Assembly (NCBI GenBank): GCA_002471195.1
Contig: DKPN01000067.1
Coordinates: 39,328 to 103,327 of the forward strand
Source: Bacteroides sp. UBA7333
GTDB taxonomy: Bacteria; Bacteroidota; Bacteroidia; Bacteroidales; Bacteroidaceae
DNA: 64,000 nucleotides
Direction: 5' to 3'
The translations under genes and the position numbers were made by a program. Positions 1 through 9,580 of this stretch are shown here, one piece after another (position 1 is the stretch's first letter; each line of letters starts with the position of its first letter). A model generated the notes under the pieces. It was not told the origin of the DNA and searched no databases. It was given only the letters and a program-made list of their open reading frames with translations.

Positions 1-3000
1 GGTAAATACAAACGTATTCGTTACAAAGGTATTGTTTGTGACCGTTGTGGGGTAGAAGTGACAGAAAAGAAAGTACGTCGTGAGCGTATGGGACATATCC
101 AATTGGTTGTTCCAGTAGCACACATATGGTATTTCCGCTCACTTCCTAATAAAATTGGTTATTTATTAGGGGTACCTACCAAAAAATTAGATTCTATTAT
201 TTATTATGAACGCTATGTTGTAATTCAACCTGGGATTAAGGCTGAAGATGGTGTAGCGGCTTTTGATTTACTTTCTGAAGAAGAATATCTTGATATTCTC
301 GATACTCTTCCAAGAGAAAATCAATATTTAGAAGATTCAGACCCTAATAAGTTTGTCGCTAAAATGGGTGCTGAAGCTATATACGATTTGTTATCACGTC
401 TCGATTTAGACGCTTTGTCATATGAGTTGCGTCATCGTGCTAGCAATGACACTTCTCAACAACGTAAAAACGAAGCACTAAAACGCTTACAAGTTGTTGA
501 ATCATTCCGTGCATCTCGTGGTAGAAATAAACCTGAGTGGATGGTTGTACGCATAGTTCCGGTAATTCCACCTGAATTGCGTCCTCTTGTTCCGTTGGAT
601 GGAGGTCGTTTCGCTACATCTGACTTGAATGACTTATATCGCCGTGTTATTATTCGTAATAACCGCTTAAAGAGATTGATAGAAATTAAAGCTCCTGAAG
701 TTATTTTGCGTAATGAAAAACGTATGCTTCAAGAGTCTGTAGATTCATTGTTCGATAACTCTCGTAAATCGAGCGCAGTGAAAACTGATGCTAATCGTCC
801 TTTGAAATCGCTTTCTGACAGTTTGAAAGGTAAGCAAGGTCGTTTCCGTCAAAACTTGTTGGGTAAGCGTGTTGACTATTCAGCTCGTTCGGTAATCGTC
901 GTTGGTCCTGAATTGAAAATGGGCGAGTGTGGTATTCCTAAATTGATGGCTGCTGAACTTTACAAACCATTTATCATTCGAAAATTGATTGAACGTGGTA
1001 TTGTTAAGACTGTTAAATCTGCAAAGAAAATAGTTGATCGTAAGGAAGCCGTTATCTGGGATATTCTTGAACATGTAATGAAGGGGCATCCAGTGTTGCT
1101 TAACCGTGCACCAACGCTTCACCGTTTAGGTATTCAAGCTTTCCAACCAAAAATGATAGAAGGCAAGGCTATTCAGTTGCATCCATTGGCATGTACTGCC
1201 TTTAATGCTGACTTCGATGGTGACCAGATGGCGGTTCACTTACCTTTGAGTAATGAAGCTATTCTTGAAGCTCAAATGTTGATGCTTCAATCACATAATA
1301 TATTGAATCCTGCGAATGGTGCACCGATTACAGTACCTGCGCAAGATATGGTTTTGGGGCTTTATTATATTACTAAGATTCGAACAGGTGCCAAAGGAGA
1401 GGGCCTTATTTTCTACGGACCTGAAGAGGCATTAATTGCTTATAATGAAGGCAAAGTAGCGATCCATGCTCCGATTAAAGTTATCGTGAAAGACGTTAAC
1501 GAAAAAGGTGAAGTTGTGGATGTTATGCGTGAGACAACTGTGGGACGTGTCATTGTTAATGAAATCGTTCCTCCTGAAGCTGGTTATATCAACGAAATTG
1601 TTTCTAAAAAATCGCTTCGTGATATCATCAGTAATGTTATCAAGGTGTGTGGTGTGGCGAAAGCAGCAAACTTCCTTGACGGTATCAAGAACTTAGGTTA
1701 TGAAATGGCCTTTAAAGGTGGTTTGTCATTTAACTTAGGTGATATCATCATTCCTAAAGAAAAAGAAGTTCTTGTCAAACGCGGTTACGATGAGGTAGAA
1801 CAAGTGATACAAAACTACAACATGGGTTTCATTACCAATAACGAACGTTATAATCAGGTAATTGATATTTGGACACATGTAAACTCTGAATTGTCTAATA
1901 TTTTGATGAAGACAATTTCGACTGATGATCAAGGCTTCAACTCAGTATATATGATGCTTGATTCTGGTGCCCGTGGTTCTAAAGAACAGATTCGTCAGTT
2001 GTCAGGTATGCGTGGTTTGATGGCAAAACCTCAAAAGGCCGGCGCAGAAGGTGGTCAAATTATTGAAAATCCGATCTTGTCGAACTTTAAAGAGGGTCTT
2101 TCTGTACTTGAGTACTTTATTTCAACCCACGGTGCTCGTAAAGGTCTTGCCGATACAGCTTTGAAAACTGCCGATGCAGGATATTTGACTCGTCGTTTGG
2201 TTGACGTATCTCATGATGTTATTATCAATGAAGAGGACTGCGGAACATTGCGTGGTCTAGTATGTACTGACTTGAAAAATAACGATGAAGTTATTGCTAC
2301 ATTATACGAAAGAATTTTGGGTCGCGTATCTGTTCATGATATTATTCATCCTCAAACTGGCGAATTGTTAGTGTCAGGTGGTGAGGAGATCACTGAGGAT
2401 GTTGCTAAAAAAATACAAGAATCTCCAATCGAAAGCGTGGAAATTCGCTCTGTATTGACTTGTGAATCTAAAAAAGGTGTTTGTGCTAAATGTTACGGAC
2501 GTAACTTAGCAACTAGCCGAATGGTTCAACGAGGAGAGGCTGTCGGTGTAATTGCCGCACAATCAATTGGTGAACCTGGTACACAGCTTACACTTCGTAC
2601 CTTCCATGCAGGGGGTACTGCTTCGAATATTGCAGCTAATGCTAGCATCATGGCTAAAAATGCAGCTCGCATTGAATTCGAAGAATTACGAACTGTAGAT
2701 ATCGTAGATGAAGCAGGTGAAGCTGCTAAAGTTGTTGTAGGTCGTCTTGCAGAAGCTCGTTTCGTTGACGTCAATACAAATATTACTTTGTCTACTCATA
2801 ATGTGCCATATGGTTCAACATTATATGTTGCCGACGGAGAGGTTGTTGATAAAGGTAAGTTAATTGCAAAATGGGATCCATTTAATGCTGTTATCATTAC
2901 TGAAGCAACTGGTAAAATTGAATTTGAAAGTGTTATTGAAAATGTAACATACAAAATTGAGTCAGATGAAGCTACTGGTCTTCGAGAAATCATCATTATT

Positions 3001-4083
3001 GAGTCTAAGGATAAGACTAAAGTTCCTTCGATTCACATTATGACTGAAGATGGTGACTTAATTCGAACTTACAACTTACCTGTAGGTGGACACGTAACTG
3101 TAGAAAATGGCCAGAAAGTAAAAGCTGGTGAAGTTCTTGTTAAGATTCCACGTGCCGTAGGTAAAGCGGGCGATATTACCGGTGGTCTTCCACGTGTAAC
3201 TGAACTTTTCGAAGCTCGTAATCCATCTAATCCTGCTGTTGTATCAGAAATTGATGGTGAGGTGACAATGGGTAAAATTAAGCGTGGTAATCGCGAAATT
3301 ATAGTAACATCTAAAACTGGTGAGGTTAAGAAGTATCTTGTTGCATTGTCTAAACAGATTCTAGTTCAAGAAAATGATTATGTACGTGCCGGTACTCCTC
3401 TTTCAGATGGTGCTACAACTCCTGCTGATATCTTAGCAATTAAAGGTCCTACAGCAGTACAGGAATATATAGTAAACGAAGTTCAAGACGTTTACCGATT
3501 GCAAGGTGTAAAAATCAATGATAAACATTTTGAAATCATTGTACGTCAGATGATGCGTAAGGTAGAAATCAACGAACCTGGTGACACTCGATTCTTGGAG
3601 CAACAAGTTGTAGATAAAATTGATTTTATGGATGAAAATGACCGTATCTGGGGCAAAAAAGTTGTTGTAGATGGAGGTGATTCTCAAACAATGCAACCAG
3701 GACAAATTGTTACAGCACGTAAACTTCGTGATGAAAACAGTATGTTAAAACGTCGTGACTTGAAACCTGTCGAGGTGCGTGATGCCATACCAGCAACTTC
3801 TACTCAGATATTGCAAGGTATTACTCGTGCTGCTCTTCAAACATCTAGTTTCATGTCGGCTGCATCCTTCCAAGAAACAACAAAAGTTTTAAACGAAGCT
3901 GCTATTAATGGTAAAGTTGATAAACTTGAAGGTATGAAGGAAAACGTAATTTGCGGTCACTTAATACCTGCCGGAACAGGACAGAGAGAATTTGATAAAA
4001 TTATTGTTGGTTCGAAAGAAGAATATGACAGAATCTTGGCTAACAAGAAAACAGTTTTAGACTATAACGAAGTAGAACAATAA
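1..4083 (+). CDS. rpoC: DNA-directed RNA polymerase subunit beta' (5' end outside window)
   Basis: This is the catalytic beta' subunit of RNA polymerase. The frame is already open at base 1, and bases 37-51 encode CDRCG, the second half of the N-terminal zinc site, so the gene starts before the window and the GTG at 58 is not the true start. The catalytic loop NADFDGDQMAVH begins at base 1204; its three Asp residues bind the active-site Mg. The second zinc site is visible as EEDCGTLRG (near 2233) and CESKKGVCAKCYG (near 2461). About 1,360 residues are visible, so only a short N-terminal part is missing. In Bacteroidota rpoB normally lies upstream. A terminator follows directly after the stop. 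Confidence 0.98.
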   Translation, partial: GKYKRIRYKGIVCDRCGVEVTEKKVRRERMGHIQLVVPVAHIWYFRSLPNKIGYLLGVPTKKLDSIIYYERYVVIQPGIKAEDGVAAFDLLSEEEYLDILDTLPRENQYLEDSDPNKFVAKMGAEAIYDLLSRLDLDALSYELRHRASNDTSQQRKNEALKRLQVVESFRASRGRNKPEWMVVRIVPVIPPELRPLVPLDGGRFATSDLNDLYRRVIIRNNRLKRLIEIKAPEVILRNEKRMLQESVDSLFDNSRKSSAVKTDANRPLKSLSDSLKGKQGRFRQNLLGKRVDYSARSVIVVGPELKMGECGIPKLMAAELYKPFIIRKLIERGIVKTVKSAKKIVDRKEAVIWDILEHVMKGHPVLLNRAPTLHRLGIQAFQPKMIEGKAIQLHPLACTAFNADFDGDQMAVHLPLSNEAILEAQMLMLQSHNILNPANGAPITVPAQDMVLGLYYITKIRTGAKGEGLIFYGPEEALIAYNEGKVAIHAPIKVIVKDVNEKGEVVDVMRETTVGRVIVNEIVPPEAGYINEIVSKKSLRDIISNVIKVCGVAKAANFLDGIKNLGYEMAFKGGLSFNLGDIIIPKEKEVLVKRGYDEVEQVIQNYNMGFITNNERYNQVIDIWTHVNSELSNILMKTISTDDQGFNSVYMMLDSGARGSKEQIRQLSGMRGLMAKPQKAGAEGGQIIENPILSNFKEGLSVLEYFISTHGARKGLADTALKTADAGYLTRRLVDVSHDVIINEEDCGTLRGLVCTDLKNNDEVIATLYERILGRVSVHDIIHPQTGELLVSGGEEITEDVAKKIQESPIESVEIRSVLTCESKKGVCAKCYGRNLATSRMVQRGEAVGVIAAQSIGEPGTQLTLRTFHAGGTASNIAANASIMAKNAARIEFEELRTVDIVDEAGEAAKVVVGRLAEARFVDVNTNITLSTHNVPYGSTLYVADGEVVDKGKLIAKWDPFNAVIITEATGKIEFESVIENVTYKIESDEATGLREIIIIESKDKTKVPSIHIMTEDGDLIRTYNLPVGGHVTVENGQKVKAGEVLVKIPRAVGKAGDITGGLPRVTELFEARNPSNPAVVSEIDGEVTMGKIKRGNREIIVTSKTGEVKKYLVALSKQILVQENDYVRAGTPLSDGATTPADILAIKGPTAVQEYIVNEVQDVYRLQGVKINDKHFEIIVRQMMRKVEINEPGDTRFLEQQVVDKIDFMDENDRIWGKKVVVDGGDSQTMQPGQIVTARKLRDENSMLKRRDLKPVEVRDAIPATSTQILQGITRAALQTSSFMSAASFQETTKVLNEAAINGKVDKLEGMKENVICGHLIPAGTGQREFDKIIVGSKEEYDRILANKKTVLDYNEVEQ

Positions 4084-4104
4084 TCGTATTGTATAAAGAT
4101 ATAA

Positions 4105-4139
4105 ACGGGGTAATCATTAAGATTATCCCGTTTTTTTTA
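4105..4139 (+). terminator. Rho-independent terminator of rpoC
   Basis: Stem arms ACGGGGTAATC (4105-4115) and GATTATCCCGT (4121-4131) pair with one G-T wobble around a 5-base loop, and the stem runs into eight Ts. It separates the rpoC transcript from the DUF3467 gene. Confidence 0.9.
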
Positions 4140-4271
4140 TCCAGCAGTATATGTATTGTTTACGGAAGATATTTTGATTCCAAGCAAACATAAATTGAAA
4201 TCCGTTATGTATTTTGATATTTATTTAATTTTCAAAATACTTCAGTATGTCATGGTTCTATTAAATCTTTG

Positions 4272-4279
4272 TACATTTG
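4272..4279 (+). promoter_or_regulatory. Candidate -7 box for the DUF3467 gene
   Basis: TACATTTG fits the Bacteroidetes -7 consensus TAnnTTTG and lies 30 bases before the ATG at 4310. No convincing -33 TTTG is seen at the usual 19-21 base spacing, so this is moderate evidence. Confidence 0.5.
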
Positions 4280-4309
4280 CAATAATCGAAATAATTAAAA
4301 CATATAATC

Positions 4310-4615
4310 ATGGAAAATGTAAATAACGAAAATCAATTGCAAATTGAATTAAAAGAAGACATAGCACAAGGAATATATTCGAATTTAGCAATAATTACAC
4401 ATTCGAGTTCGGAATTTGTACTCGATTTTATACGTGTTGTACCTGGTGTACCAAAGGCTGGAGTGCAATCTCGTTTGATAATAGCTCCTGAACATGCTAA
4501 GCGTTTACTGCGCGCTCTAGAGGAGAATATCTCTAAATATGAACGCTCTTTTGGACATATACGAATGCCCGATGATGATATCTTCCCGCCGATGTCGGTA
4601 CATGGTGAAGCATAA
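4310..4615 (+). CDS. DUF3467 family protein
   Basis: A small 101-residue protein of a family common in Bacteroidota and often found just after rpoC, as here. Its function is unknown. The sequence is soluble, with no signal peptide or membrane segment. The middle has the pattern typical of the family: a SSEFVLDF strand, a PGVPKAGVQSR turn, then IIAPEHAKRLLRALEENI, which looks amphipathic and helical. It has its own terminator-separated promoter candidate and lies 135 bases before rpsL. The family call rests on recognising this pattern and on gene order. Confidence 0.85.
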   Translation: MENVNNENQLQIELKEDIAQGIYSNLAIITHSSSEFVLDFIRVVPGVPKAGVQSRLIIAPEHAKRLLRALEENISKYERSFGHIRMPDDDIFPPMSVHGEA

Positions 4616-4656
4616 GTGTTGCAATGAATTAAAAAAGAAAAAAAAAGTGTATTGCA

Positions 4657-4686
4657 TTGATTATTCAATTTTTATTCGTATTTTTG
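4657..4686 (+). promoter_or_regulatory. Promoter of the rpsL ribosomal operon
   Basis: A -33-like TTGA (4657-4660) is followed after 18 bases by TATTTTTG (4679-4686), a perfect TAnnTTTG -7 box. It lies 65 bases before rpsL, the first gene of the long ribosomal run, so it is the best candidate for the main promoter. Confidence 0.65.
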
Positions 4687-4750
4687 CACCCCAAAATGTA
4701 TACTCGCGAAATTAATATAACAATATATATAAACTAAAAATCAAATTAAA

Positions 4751-5161
4751 ATGCCTACAATTCAGCAATTAGTAAGAAAAGGGCGTCAAGCATTGGTTGA
4801 CAAAAGTAAGTCGCCTGCTCTTGATTCTTGTCCTCAAAGACGTGGCGTTTGCGTAAGAGTGTATACAACCACTCCAAAGAAACCAAACTCAGCAATGCGT
4901 AAAGTAGCTCGTGTGCGTTTAACTAACTCTAAAGAGGTTAACTCATACATTCCAGGAGAAGGACACAACTTGCAAGAACACTCAATCGTACTTGTACGTG
5001 GTGGTCGTGTGAAAGACCTTCCAGGGGTACGTTATCACATTGTTCGCGGTACATTGGATACAGCAGGTGTAGCAGGTCGTACTCAACGTCGTTCTAAATA
5101 CGGTGCTAAGCGTCCTAAGCCAGGTCAAGCGGCAGCTCCAGTAAAAGGAAAGAAAAAATAA
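4751..5161 (+). CDS. rpsL: 30S ribosomal protein S12
   Basis: Decoding-centre protein uS12, 136 residues, first gene of the str-type block. The streptomycin-related loops TPKKPNSAMRK and GGRVKDLPGVRYH are present with their usual lysines, so the sequence looks wild type for streptomycin response. The C-terminus ends in a Lys-rich tail. A 130-base gap with small hairpins separates it from rpsG. Confidence 0.98.
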   Translation: MPTIQQLVRKGRQALVDKSKSPALDSCPQRRGVCVRVYTTTPKKPNSAMRKVARVRLTNSKEVNSYIPGEGHNLQEHSIVLVRGGRVKDLPGVRYHIVRGTLDTAGVAGRTQRRSKYGAKRPKPGQAAAPVKGKKK

Positions 5162-5221
5162 GAAATAATTAAGTATTAATTTTCGTTTTAGTTTGTTGGA
5201 ATAGACTATTAAAGGTTGAGT

Positions 5222-5265
5222 AAATTCTCCGGTGGGAGAGTTGAAGACAAAAGGTTGACAACCCA
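5222..5265 (+). promoter_or_regulatory. Hairpins in the rpsL-rpsG intercistronic gap
   Basis: The gap of 130 bases is long for this operon. TCTCC (5226-5230) pairs with GGAGA (5235-5239), and a second small stem GGTT/AACC follows near 5253-5263, about 30 bases before the rpsG start. In E. coli the S12-S7 gap is where S7 represses its own mRNA; a similar role here is inference from position only. Confidence 0.35.
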
Positions 5266-5291
5266 AAAACAAAAACATTATTTTCAAACAA

Positions 5292-5768
5292 ATGAGAAAA
5301 GCAAAACCAAAAAAACGTGTGATCCTTCCAGATCCAGTTTTTAATGATCAAAAAGTTTCTAAATTCGTAAATCACTTAATGTATGATGGAAAGAAAAACA
5401 CATCTTACGAAATTTTCTACGCAGCTTTAGAAACTGTAAAAGCAAAACTTCCAAACGAAGAAAAAACATCTCTTGAAATCTGGAAAAAAGCGTTAGATAA
5501 CGTAACTCCACAAGTTGAAGTAAAATCTCGTCGTGTAGGTGGTGCTACTTTCCAAGTTCCAACTGAAATCCGCCCAGATCGCAAAGAATCAATTTCTATG
5601 AAGAACTTGATTTTGTTTGCTCGCAAAAGAGGTGGTAAGTCGATGGCTGATAAATTAGCAGCTGAAATTATGGATGCATTTAATGAGCAAGGTGGTGCGT
5701 ACAAACGTAAAGAAGATATGCACAGAATGGCAGAAGCTAACCGCGCATTCGCTCACTTTAGATTTTAA
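5292..5768 (+). CDS. rpsG: 30S ribosomal protein S7
   Basis: Head-assembly protein uS7, 158 residues, the usual bacterial length. It begins MRKAKPKKR and carries the conserved stretch GGATFQVPTEIRPDRKE. It binds the 3' major domain of 16S rRNA. It is followed after 32 bases by fusA in the classical str order. Confidence 0.98.
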   Translation: MRKAKPKKRVILPDPVFNDQKVSKFVNHLMYDGKKNTSYEIFYAALETVKAKLPNEEKTSLEIWKKALDNVTPQVEVKSRRVGGATFQVPTEIRPDRKESISMKNLILFARKRGGKSMADKLAAEIMDAFNEQGGAYKRKEDMHRMAEANRAFAHFRF

Positions 5769-5800
5769 TCCATTTAATCATTTAAAGGTATAAATATAAA

Positions 5801-7918
5801 ATGGCTAAGCAAGATTTACATTTGACCCGTAATATCGGTATCATGGCTCACATTGATGCTGGGAAGACTACAACTTCTGAGCGTATCTTGTTCTATACTG
5901 GTTTGACTCACAAAATTGGTGAGGTGCACGATGGTGCTGCAACTATGGACTGGATGGAGCAAGAGCAAGAACGTGGTATTACAATTACTTCTGCTGCTAC
6001 AACTACTCGTTGGAAATATGCAGGTGATACTTACAAAATTAACTTGATTGACACTCCGGGTCACGTTGACTTTACTGTAGAGGTAGAGCGTTCATTGCGT
6101 GTTCTTGATGGTGCTGTTGCCACATATTGTGCGGTTGGTGGTGTTGAGCCACAATCTGAAACAGTTTGGCGTCAAGCTGATAAATATAACGTGCCTCGTA
6201 TTGGTTACGTAAACAAGATGGACCGTTCGGGTGCTGACTTCTTTGAAGTCGTGCGCCAAATGAAGGATGTGCTAGGCGCTAATCCTTGTCCAATTGTTGT
6301 TCCAATCGGTGCAGAAGAAACTTTCAAAGGTTTAGTTGACCTTGTGAAAATGAAAGCAATTCTTTGGCATGATGAAACAATGGGTGCTGACTATAGTATT
6401 GAGGAAATACCAGCTAACCTTATGGATGAGGTGAACGAGTGGAGAGACAAAATGTTGGAAAAAATAGCTGAATATGATGATGCATTAATGGAGAAATATT
6501 TCGACGACCCTTCTACTATTACAGAAGAAGAAGTGTTGAGAGCTCTTCGTAATGCAACAAATCAAATGGCTATCGTTCCAATGTTGTGTGGCTCTTCTTT
6601 CAAAAACAAGGGTGTACAAACATTGCTAGACTATGCTTGTGCTTTCCTTCCATCGCCTCTTGATACTCCTGCTGTAGTAGGTACTAATCCTGATACTGGT
6701 GAAGAAGCAACTCGTGAACCATCGGAAGATGCTAAAACATCTGCTTTGGCTTTCAAAATTGCAACTGACCCTTATGTAGGACGTTTGACTTTCTTCCGTG
6801 TTTACTCTGGTAAAATTGAAGCGGGTTCTTATACCTACAATGCTCGTTCTGGTAAAAAAGAGCGTGTGTCACGTTTGTTCCAAATGCACTCAAACAAGCA
6901 AAATCCTGTTGAGGTAATTGGTGCTGGTGATATTGGCGCTGGTGTTGGTTTTAAAGATATTCGTACAGGTGATACGCTTTGTGATGAATCTGCTCCGATC
7001 GTTCTTGAATCTATGGACTTCCCAGAACCAGTAATTGGTATCGCTGTTGAGCCTAAGACTCAAAAAGATATGGATAAGCTTGCGAATGGTCTTGCTAAAC
7101 TTGCTGAAGAGGATCCAACATTTACTGTTAAAACTGACGAGCAAAGTGGTCAAACAGTAATCTCTGGTATGGGTGAGCTTCACTTAGATATTATTATCGA
7201 CCGTTTGAAACGCGAGTTTAAAGTAGAATGTAACCAAGGTAAACCTCAGGTTAACTATAAAGAAGCTATTACAAAAACTGTTGATCTACGCGAAGTTTAT
7301 AAAAAACAATCGGGTGGTCGTGGTAAGTTTGCTGATATCATCGTTAAGATTGGTCCAGTTGACGAAAGCTTTACAGAGGGTGGTCTACAATTCATCGACG
7401 AAGTTAAAGGTGGTAACATTCCAAAAGAATTTATCCCTTCAGTTCAAAAAGGTTTCACTTCAGCAATGAAAAATGGCGTATTAGCAGGTTATCCTTTAGA
7501 TTCATTGAAAGTGGTTTTGACAGATGGATCTTTCCATCCTGTTGACTCTGACCAACTTTCATTTGAGATCTGTGCTATCCAAGCTTACAAAAGCGCTTGT
7601 GCTAAAGCGGGTCCTGTATTGATGGAGCCTATTATGAAATTGGAAGTTGTAACTCCAGAAGAGAATATGGGTGACGTTATCGGTGACTTGAACAAACGTC
7701 GTGGTCAAGTTGAAGGTATGGAATCTAGCCGTTCAGGTGCTCGTATCGTAAAAGCGATGGTTCCTCTTGCTGAAATGTTTGGTTATGTAACTGCGTTACG
7801 TACTATTACTTCAGGTCGTGCAACATCGTCTATGACATACTCACATCACGCTCAAGTTTCTAACTCTATCGCTAAAGCGGTATTGGAAGAAGTTAAAGGA
7901 CGTGCTGATTTGCTGTAA
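5801..7918 (+). CDS. fusA: Elongation factor G
   Basis: Translocation GTPase of 705 residues, full length. G-domain motifs are AHIDAGKTTT (P-loop, residues 16-25), DTPGHVDF (G3) and NKMDRSG (G4); domains II to V follow. In E. coli a tuf gene comes next, but here the next gene is rpsJ, so no EF-Tu gene is in this block. The stop is followed by a 78-base gap with a strong hairpin. Confidence 0.98.
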   Translation: MAKQDLHLTRNIGIMAHIDAGKTTTSERILFYTGLTHKIGEVHDGAATMDWMEQEQERGITITSAATTTRWKYAGDTYKINLIDTPGHVDFTVEVERSLRVLDGAVATYCAVGGVEPQSETVWRQADKYNVPRIGYVNKMDRSGADFFEVVRQMKDVLGANPCPIVVPIGAEETFKGLVDLVKMKAILWHDETMGADYSIEEIPANLMDEVNEWRDKMLEKIAEYDDALMEKYFDDPSTITEEEVLRALRNATNQMAIVPMLCGSSFKNKGVQTLLDYACAFLPSPLDTPAVVGTNPDTGEEATREPSEDAKTSALAFKIATDPYVGRLTFFRVYSGKIEAGSYTYNARSGKKERVSRLFQMHSNKQNPVEVIGAGDIGAGVGFKDIRTGDTLCDESAPIVLESMDFPEPVIGIAVEPKTQKDMDKLANGLAKLAEEDPTFTVKTDEQSGQTVISGMGELHLDIIIDRLKREFKVECNQGKPQVNYKEAITKTVDLREVYKKQSGGRGKFADIIVKIGPVDESFTEGGLQFIDEVKGGNIPKEFIPSVQKGFTSAMKNGVLAGYPLDSLKVVLTDGSFHPVDSDQLSFEICAIQAYKSACAKAGPVLMEPIMKLEVVTPEENMGDVIGDLNKRRGQVEGMESSRSGARIVKAMVPLAEMFGYVTALRTITSGRATSSMTYSHHAQVSNSIAKAVLEEVKGRADLL

Positions 7919-7926
7919 ATAAAATC

Positions 7927-7963
7927 GAGTCGCAGGCTAGCGAATGACTCTTAGCCTGCGCTC
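7927..7963 (+). promoter_or_regulatory. Hairpin between fusA and rpsJ
   Basis: CGCAGGCTA (7931-7939) pairs perfectly with TAGCCTGCG (7952-7960). The stem extends by GAG/CTC across one bulged T, giving 12 pairs and a 12-base loop. Only a short broken T run follows, so it may be an attenuator or processing site rather than a full terminator. It marks the boundary of the str-type and S10-type blocks. Confidence 0.6.
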
Positions 7964-7996
7964 AACTTTTAATATATTATTAATAAACAAAAGACA

Positions 7997-8302
7997 ATGA
8001 GTCAGAAAATTAGAATCAAACTAAAATCTTACGACCATAACTTGGTTGATAAGTCAGCTGAAAAGATTGTAAGAACAGTGAAGGCTACCGGTGCTATTGT
8101 TAGTGGTCCAATTCCATTGCCAACACACAAAAGAATCTTTACTGTGAACCGTTCGACTTTCGTAAACAAAAAGTCACGTGAGCAATTTGAACTATGTTCT
8201 TATAAGAGATTGATCGACATCTATAGCTCAACAGCTAAAACTGTAGATGCTTTGATGAAGCTTGAATTACCAAGTGGTGTAGAAGTAGAAATTAAAGTTT
8301 GA
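7997..8302 (+). CDS. rpsJ: 30S ribosomal protein S10
   Basis: uS10, 101 residues, first gene of the S10-type block. The sequence from SQKIRIKLKSYDHNL through PLPTHKRIFTVNRS is typical of the family. It acts in the 30S head and, in other bacteria, also in transcription antitermination with NusB. rplC follows after 19 bases. Confidence 0.98.
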   Translation: MSQKIRIKLKSYDHNLVDKSAEKIVRTVKATGAIVSGPIPLPTHKRIFTVNRSTFVNKKSREQFELCSYKRLIDIYSSTAKTVDALMKLELPSGVEVEIKV

Positions 8303-8321
8303 TAATTTAAAAATTAGTGAA

Positions 8322-8939
8322 ATGCCAGGATTATTAGGAAAAAAAATCGGAATGACATCCGTTTTCAGTGCCGATGGTAAAAATGTACCATGCACTGTTA
8401 TCGAAGCAGGTCCTTGTGTTGTTACTCAAGTTAAAACACTAGAGAAAGATGGCTACGAAGCTGTTCAGTTGGGTTTCCAAGACAAAAAGGAAAAACATAC
8501 AACTAAACCTTTGATGGGTCACTTCAAAAGAGCAGGAGTAACACCAAAGAGACACTTGGCCGAGTTCAAGGAATTTGAAACAGAATTGAACCTAGGTGAT
8601 ACAGTTACTGTAGAATTATTCAATGATGCTAACTTTGTTGATGTTGTTGGTACTTCTAAGGGTAAAGGTTTCCAAGGGGTTGTTAAAAGACATGGTTTTG
8701 GTGGTGTAGGTCAAGCTACTCACGGTCAACATAACCGTGCTCGTAAACCGGGTTCTATCGGTGCTTGTTCGTATCCAGCGAAAGTATTCAAAGGTATGCG
8801 TATGGGTGGCCAAATGGGTGGTGACAGAGTTACCGTTCAAAATTTGCAAGTATTAAAAGTAATCGCGGAACATAACCTTCTTTTGATTAAAGGTTCTATC
8901 CCAGGTTGCAAAGGTTCAATCGTTTTAATTGAGAAATAA
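8322..8939 (+). CDS. rplC: 50S ribosomal protein L3
   Basis: uL3, 205 residues, beginning MPGLLGKKIGMTSVF. It contains the loop KGFQGVVKRHGFGG and the histidine-rich THGQHNRARKPGSIG that reach toward the peptidyl transferase centre. Its stop codon overlaps the rplD start by one base (TAATG), so the two are translationally linked. Confidence 0.98.
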   Translation: MPGLLGKKIGMTSVFSADGKNVPCTVIEAGPCVVTQVKTLEKDGYEAVQLGFQDKKEKHTTKPLMGHFKRAGVTPKRHLAEFKEFETELNLGDTVTVELFNDANFVDVVGTSKGKGFQGVVKRHGFGGVGQATHGQHNRARKPGSIGACSYPAKVFKGMRMGGQMGGDRVTVQNLQVLKVIAEHNLLLIKGSIPGCKGSIVLIEK

Positions 8940-9565
8940 TGGAAGTTAACGTATATAACATTAAAGGTGAAGACACTGGAAGAAAGATTACGTTAAACGA
9001 ATCAATCTTCGGAATTGAGCCAAATGACCATGCTATCTACTTAGATGTAAAGCAGTTCATGGCTAATCAACGTCAAGGTACTCACAAATCAAAAGAAAGA
9101 AGTGAAATTAGTGGATCTACACGTAAAATCGGTCGCCAAAAAGGTGGTGGTGGTGCACGTCGTGGTGACATGAATTCTCCAGTTCTTGTTGGTGGTGCTC
9201 GTGTATTTGGTCCTAAGCCAAGAGATTACTACTTCAAATTGAATAAAAAGGTAAAAGCTTTAGCTCGTAAATCAGCTTTGGCTTATAAAGCTCAAAATAA
9301 CGGCATTGTTGTTTTAGAAGACTTCACATTTGAAGCACCTAAAACTAAAGATTTCGTTACTATGGCAAAAAATCTTAAAGTTTCTGATAAAAAACTACTT
9401 ATGGTTTTACCAGAAGCAAATAAAAACGTATATTTGTCAGCTCGTAACATTAAGAGTGTTAATGTACAAACCGTTTCGGGATTAAATACTTACAGAGTAT
9501 TGGATGCCGGAGTTGTTGTGCTTACAGAAAACGCTTTGACGGCTATTGACAATATCTTAATTTAA
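8939..9565 (+). CDS. rplD: 50S ribosomal protein L4
   Basis: uL4, 208 residues. The exit-tunnel loop is visible as GRQKGGGGARRGD. In E. coli L4 also represses the S10 operon through its leader; no such leader is proven here, but the fusA-rpsJ hairpin sits in the matching place. The stop is followed directly by the strong ribosome binding site of rplW. Confidence 0.97.
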   Translation: MEVNVYNIKGEDTGRKITLNESIFGIEPNDHAIYLDVKQFMANQRQGTHKSKERSEISGSTRKIGRQKGGGGARRGDMNSPVLVGGARVFGPKPRDYYFKLNKKVKALARKSALAYKAQNNGIVVLEDFTFEAPKTKDFVTMAKNLKVSDKKLLMVLPEANKNVYLSARNIKSVNVQTVSGLNTYRVLDAGVVVLTENALTAIDNILI

Positions 9566-9566
9566 T

Positions 9567-9572
9567 AGGAGG
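9567..9572 (+). promoter_or_regulatory. Strong Shine-Dalgarno sequence of rplW
   Basis: AGGAGG lies two bases after the rplD stop and 8 bases before the rplW ATG. Most genes in the window have only A/T-rich leaders, so a perfect Shine-Dalgarno sequence stands out. Confidence 0.75.
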
Positions 9573-9580
9573 CTTAGATA

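Noticed and set aside
58..60. GTG at 58 as the start of rpoC
   Set aside because: The frame is open from base 1 and upstream residues already carry part of the conserved zinc site, so the gene is cut by the window edge.
4333..4668. 111-residue minus-strand frame over the DUF3467 gene
   Set aside because: Antisense to a conserved gene, with no family pattern of its own.
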